This document shows positions 6,557-7,598 of a DNA stretch of 7,598 nt, piece by piece. The notes beneath the pieces were generated by a model, which saw nothing but the letters and a program-made list of their open reading frames with translations, made no database searches and was not told where the DNA came from. Source of the DNA: Pasteurellaceae bacterium (GTDB lineage: Bacteria > Pseudomonadota > Gammaproteobacteria > Enterobacterales > Pasteurellaceae); assembly GCA_900756875.1 (NCBI GenBank), contig CAAELW010000165.1, positions 1 through 7,598 of the forward strand, written 5' to 3'. Each line of letters starts with the position of its first letter. Position 1 is the first letter of the stretch. The translations under genes were made by a program, and so were the position numbers.

Positions 6557-7095
6557 GGAACGTTATCAATGAGCTTGTTCAAAAAAGTGCACAAAGTTGG
6601 TTTGGGAGATGGCTTCGATTACCTCAAATAGTCCATGCTGCCTTTTGGTTGAGTGCATTAAGTGCGGTCATCTTTTTACCTGTTTTTCGTTATGTTGAAA
6701 ATAGCAATGAACGACATCGACTTGACGCAGAATTGAGTTTGCAGCAGCAAGAGTGGGATAAACAGGAAAAGATTTTACAAACCTTAAGGCAAAAGTCAGA
6801 TAGCCGACAACTTTCTCCCGAATTAGCTAATTCTGTGTTGCCGATTAATCAGCATGTACAGGCGTTGTTAAATGGGCGACTTCGAGCGTTGGATTTACGT
6901 TGGGATTTTTCTCAACATACTTTGTTGCATTTGTCATTGCAAGGCTATTTTGTCAATTTACAGCAATTTTTGACCGCACTTTTAAACGATGTTCCTACAC
7001 TTTCTTTAACTCAATTAAACATTGAGAAATTAGATGAAGAGGAAAATGCTTCTATTACATGTGAGTTAATTTTCCAATTAAATAAGGACAAATAA
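6553..7095 (+). CDS. comC: Competence protein ComC, PilO/HofO-like inner-membrane component
   Basis: A 180-residue bitopic membrane protein. The N-terminus (1-26) is cytoplasmic, one hydrophobic helix lies at about 27-48, and a charged, Gln-rich coiled coil at about 50-82. A periplasmic domain follows in which HLSLQGYFVNLQQFLTALL and the strand pair LTQLNIEKL ... ITCELIFQL (about 126-176) resemble the ferredoxin-like fold of PilO. PilO heterodimerises with PilN and contacts PilP, here ComB and ComD. Similarity to PilO is weak at sequence level; layout and operon position carry the call. The start is an ATGA overlap with the comB stop, with GGAG 8 nt before it (6541-6544). Two perfect USS cores lie inside the gene, encoding SAV at 37-39 in the membrane helix and TAL at 141-143. 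Confidence 0.88.
   Translation: MRNVINELVQKSAQSWFGRWLRLPQIVHAAFWLSALSAVIFLPVFRYVENSNERHRLDAELSLQQQEWDKQEKILQTLRQKSDSRQLSPELANSVLPINQHVQALLNGRLRALDLRWDFSQHTLLHLSLQGYFVNLQQFLTALLNDVPTLSLTQLNIEKLDEEENASITCELIFQLNKDK
6660..6668 (+). repeat. USS, perfect core, inside comC (membrane helix)
   Basis: AAGTGCGGT followed by CATCTTTTT. Read with the core offset by one base it encodes Ser37-Ala38-Val39 within the transmembrane helix of ComC. Confidence 0.93.
6973..6981 (-). repeat. USS, perfect core, inside comC (periplasmic domain)
   Basis: ACCGCACTT preceded by AATTTTTG and followed by TT, a good extended USS on the minus strand. It encodes Thr141-Ala142-Leu143 of ComC. Confidence 0.94.
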
Positions 7096-7478
7096 TGAAA
7101 AAGCTTTTCTTAATCTTGATAGCGTTTTTTTCTGTATCAGCATTTTCGCAAGATCCTTTTGATCGTAAACAAAGAGAACAAACCGAATATCCAAAAGAGG
7201 GGCTCACCCTACCGCCGGTGTCGACTTGCGTATATTCGGAGCCGAGACTGGCGGAGGAACGCCCATTGGCTCAGCTACATATTGTGGGAGTCGTGCAATA
7301 TGGTAAACAGGCAGAAGTGTTATTTAATGATGATGGGCATATTCTGTCTGTTCAAGTCGGCCAGAGGATTGGAAAAGAAGGCTATTTAATCGAAAAAGTG
7401 AGTAAAAACAGCGTGACGCTTCAAAGTTATAAAGCAGGGCAATGTGAACAAACGACCTCAATCATAATGAGATTTTAA
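7095..7478 (+). CDS. comD: Competence protein ComD, PilP-like periplasmic component
   Basis: A 127-residue exported protein. A signal peptide MKKLFLILIAFFSVSA (cleavage probably after Ala16 or Ser18) is followed by DPF at 20-22, typical of mature PilP starts. A proline-rich linker runs to about residue 58. A beta-rich PilP domain follows, with LHIVGVVQYG, AEVLFNDDGHILSVQVGQRIG and GYLIEKVSKNSVTL at about 61-110. PilP connects the PilN/PilO platform to the secretin PilQ, here ComB/ComC to ComE. Unlike many PilP proteins it has no lipobox cysteine, so it is likely soluble. The mature part has two cysteines (45 and 117) that could form a disulfide. The start shares one base with the comC stop (TAATG), with AAGGA 6 nt upstream (7084-7088). 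Codons around 7201-7270 are unusually GC-rich. Confidence 0.88.
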   Translation: MKKLFLILIAFFSVSAFSQDPFDRKQREQTEYPKEGLTLPPVSTCVYSEPRLAEERPLAQLHIVGVVQYGKQAEVLFNDDGHILSVQVGQRIGKEGYLIEKVSKNSVTLQSYKAGQCEQTTSIIMRF

Positions 7479-7479
7479 A

Positions 7480-7598
7480 ATGATAAAGCAGAAAATAAAA
7501 ACAAAGTGCGGTCAGTTTTTAATGTGTTTTTTGATCCTATGGACAACTTACTCAGCGGCAGAGAATCGCGTATTTTCACTTCGCTTAAAACAAGCTCC
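7480..7598 (+). CDS. comE: Competence protein ComE, PilQ-like outer-membrane secretin (N-terminal start only)
   Basis: The last gene in the window, with 39 complete codons before it runs off the right edge. In Haemophilus ComE is the secretin through which DNA crosses the outer membrane, homologous to PilQ/HofQ. The visible part is a signal peptide (basic n-region KQKIKTK, hydrophobic FLMCFLILW, cleavage probably within YSAAEN) followed by RVFSLRLKQAP, which resembles the opening beta strand of mature secretins of this group. The start at 7480 lies 1 nt after the comD stop with GAGA 7 nt before it; an in-frame ATG at 7522 lacks a ribosome binding site and would lose the basic n-region. A perfect USS encodes Lys9-Cys10-Gly11 of the signal peptide. 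The name depends on operon order as much as on this short sequence. Confidence 0.85.
   Translation, partial: MIKQKIKTKCGQFLMCFLILWTTYSAAENRVFSLRLKQA
7504..7512 (+). repeat. USS, perfect core, in the comE signal peptide region
   Basis: AAGTGCGGT followed by CAGTTTTT. It is in frame and encodes Lys9-Cys10-Gly11 at the junction of the basic and hydrophobic parts of the ComE signal peptide. Confidence 0.93.

Noticed and set aside
6585..6593. AAGTGCACA in comC as a USS
   Set aside because: Two mismatches in the essential GCGG part of the core.
7159..7389. Plus-strand open frame in another phase within comD
   Set aside because: No canonical ATG start or ribosome binding site, and fully inside a well-supported gene; a chance frame helped by the GC-rich patch.
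1..7598. Search for a novel defence, mobile or CRISPR system
   Set aside because: All coding sequence is accounted for by known housekeeping and competence genes; no transposase, integrase, direct-repeat array, tRNA or attachment site was seen.

Overview
The window looks like chromosomal DNA from a Haemophilus-type Pasteurellaceae bacterium. It is AT-rich and carries seven perfect copies of the 9-bp Haemophilus influenzae-type DNA uptake signal core (AAGTGCGGT or its complement). It also contains the competence operon start comA-comB-comC-comD-comE next to ponA and rlmJ, the order known from Haemophilus. Placing rpoD and psiE beyond rlmJ differs from my memory of H. influenzae Rd, so a relative such as H. 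parainfluenzae is plausible. The species is inference.

Layout, left to right. Bases 1-990 hold the C-terminal half of rpoD (housekeeping sigma factor, + strand), followed by a strong intrinsic terminator at 1012-1037. psiE (1127-1543, +) is a small four-helix membrane protein with its own candidate promoter. It converges on rlmJ (2424-1579, -), a 23S rRNA adenine methyltransferase. Between them is a short hairpin that includes an uptake signal. Upstream of rlmJ on the same strand is ponA/mrcA (5109-2491, -), encoding the bifunctional peptidoglycan synthase PBP1A. An inverted pair of uptake signals forms its terminator at 2443-2474.

The 99-bp divergent gap between ponA and comA carries the control region of the competence operon. 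A near-perfect competence-type CRP-S (Sxy-dependent CRP) site at 5095-5116 overlaps the ponA start codon. A candidate -10 element follows at a spacing that puts CRP near -61. Downstream, comA (PilM-like), comB (PilN-like), comC (PilO-like), comD (PilP-like) and the first 39 codons of comE (PilQ-like secretin) are packed with overlaps or a 1-nt gap. They encode the inner-membrane and periplasmic alignment complex and the outer-membrane pore of the type IV pilus-like DNA uptake machine. The uptake signals within com genes lie in frames that encode TAL, SAV or KCG.

I see no mobile element, CRISPR array, tRNA or rRNA, and no intergenic gap over 300 bases. The gene systems are known. The most interesting points are regulatory and architectural: the competence activator site on the ponA start codon, uptake signals used as terminators, and the codon framing of uptake signals inside uptake genes.
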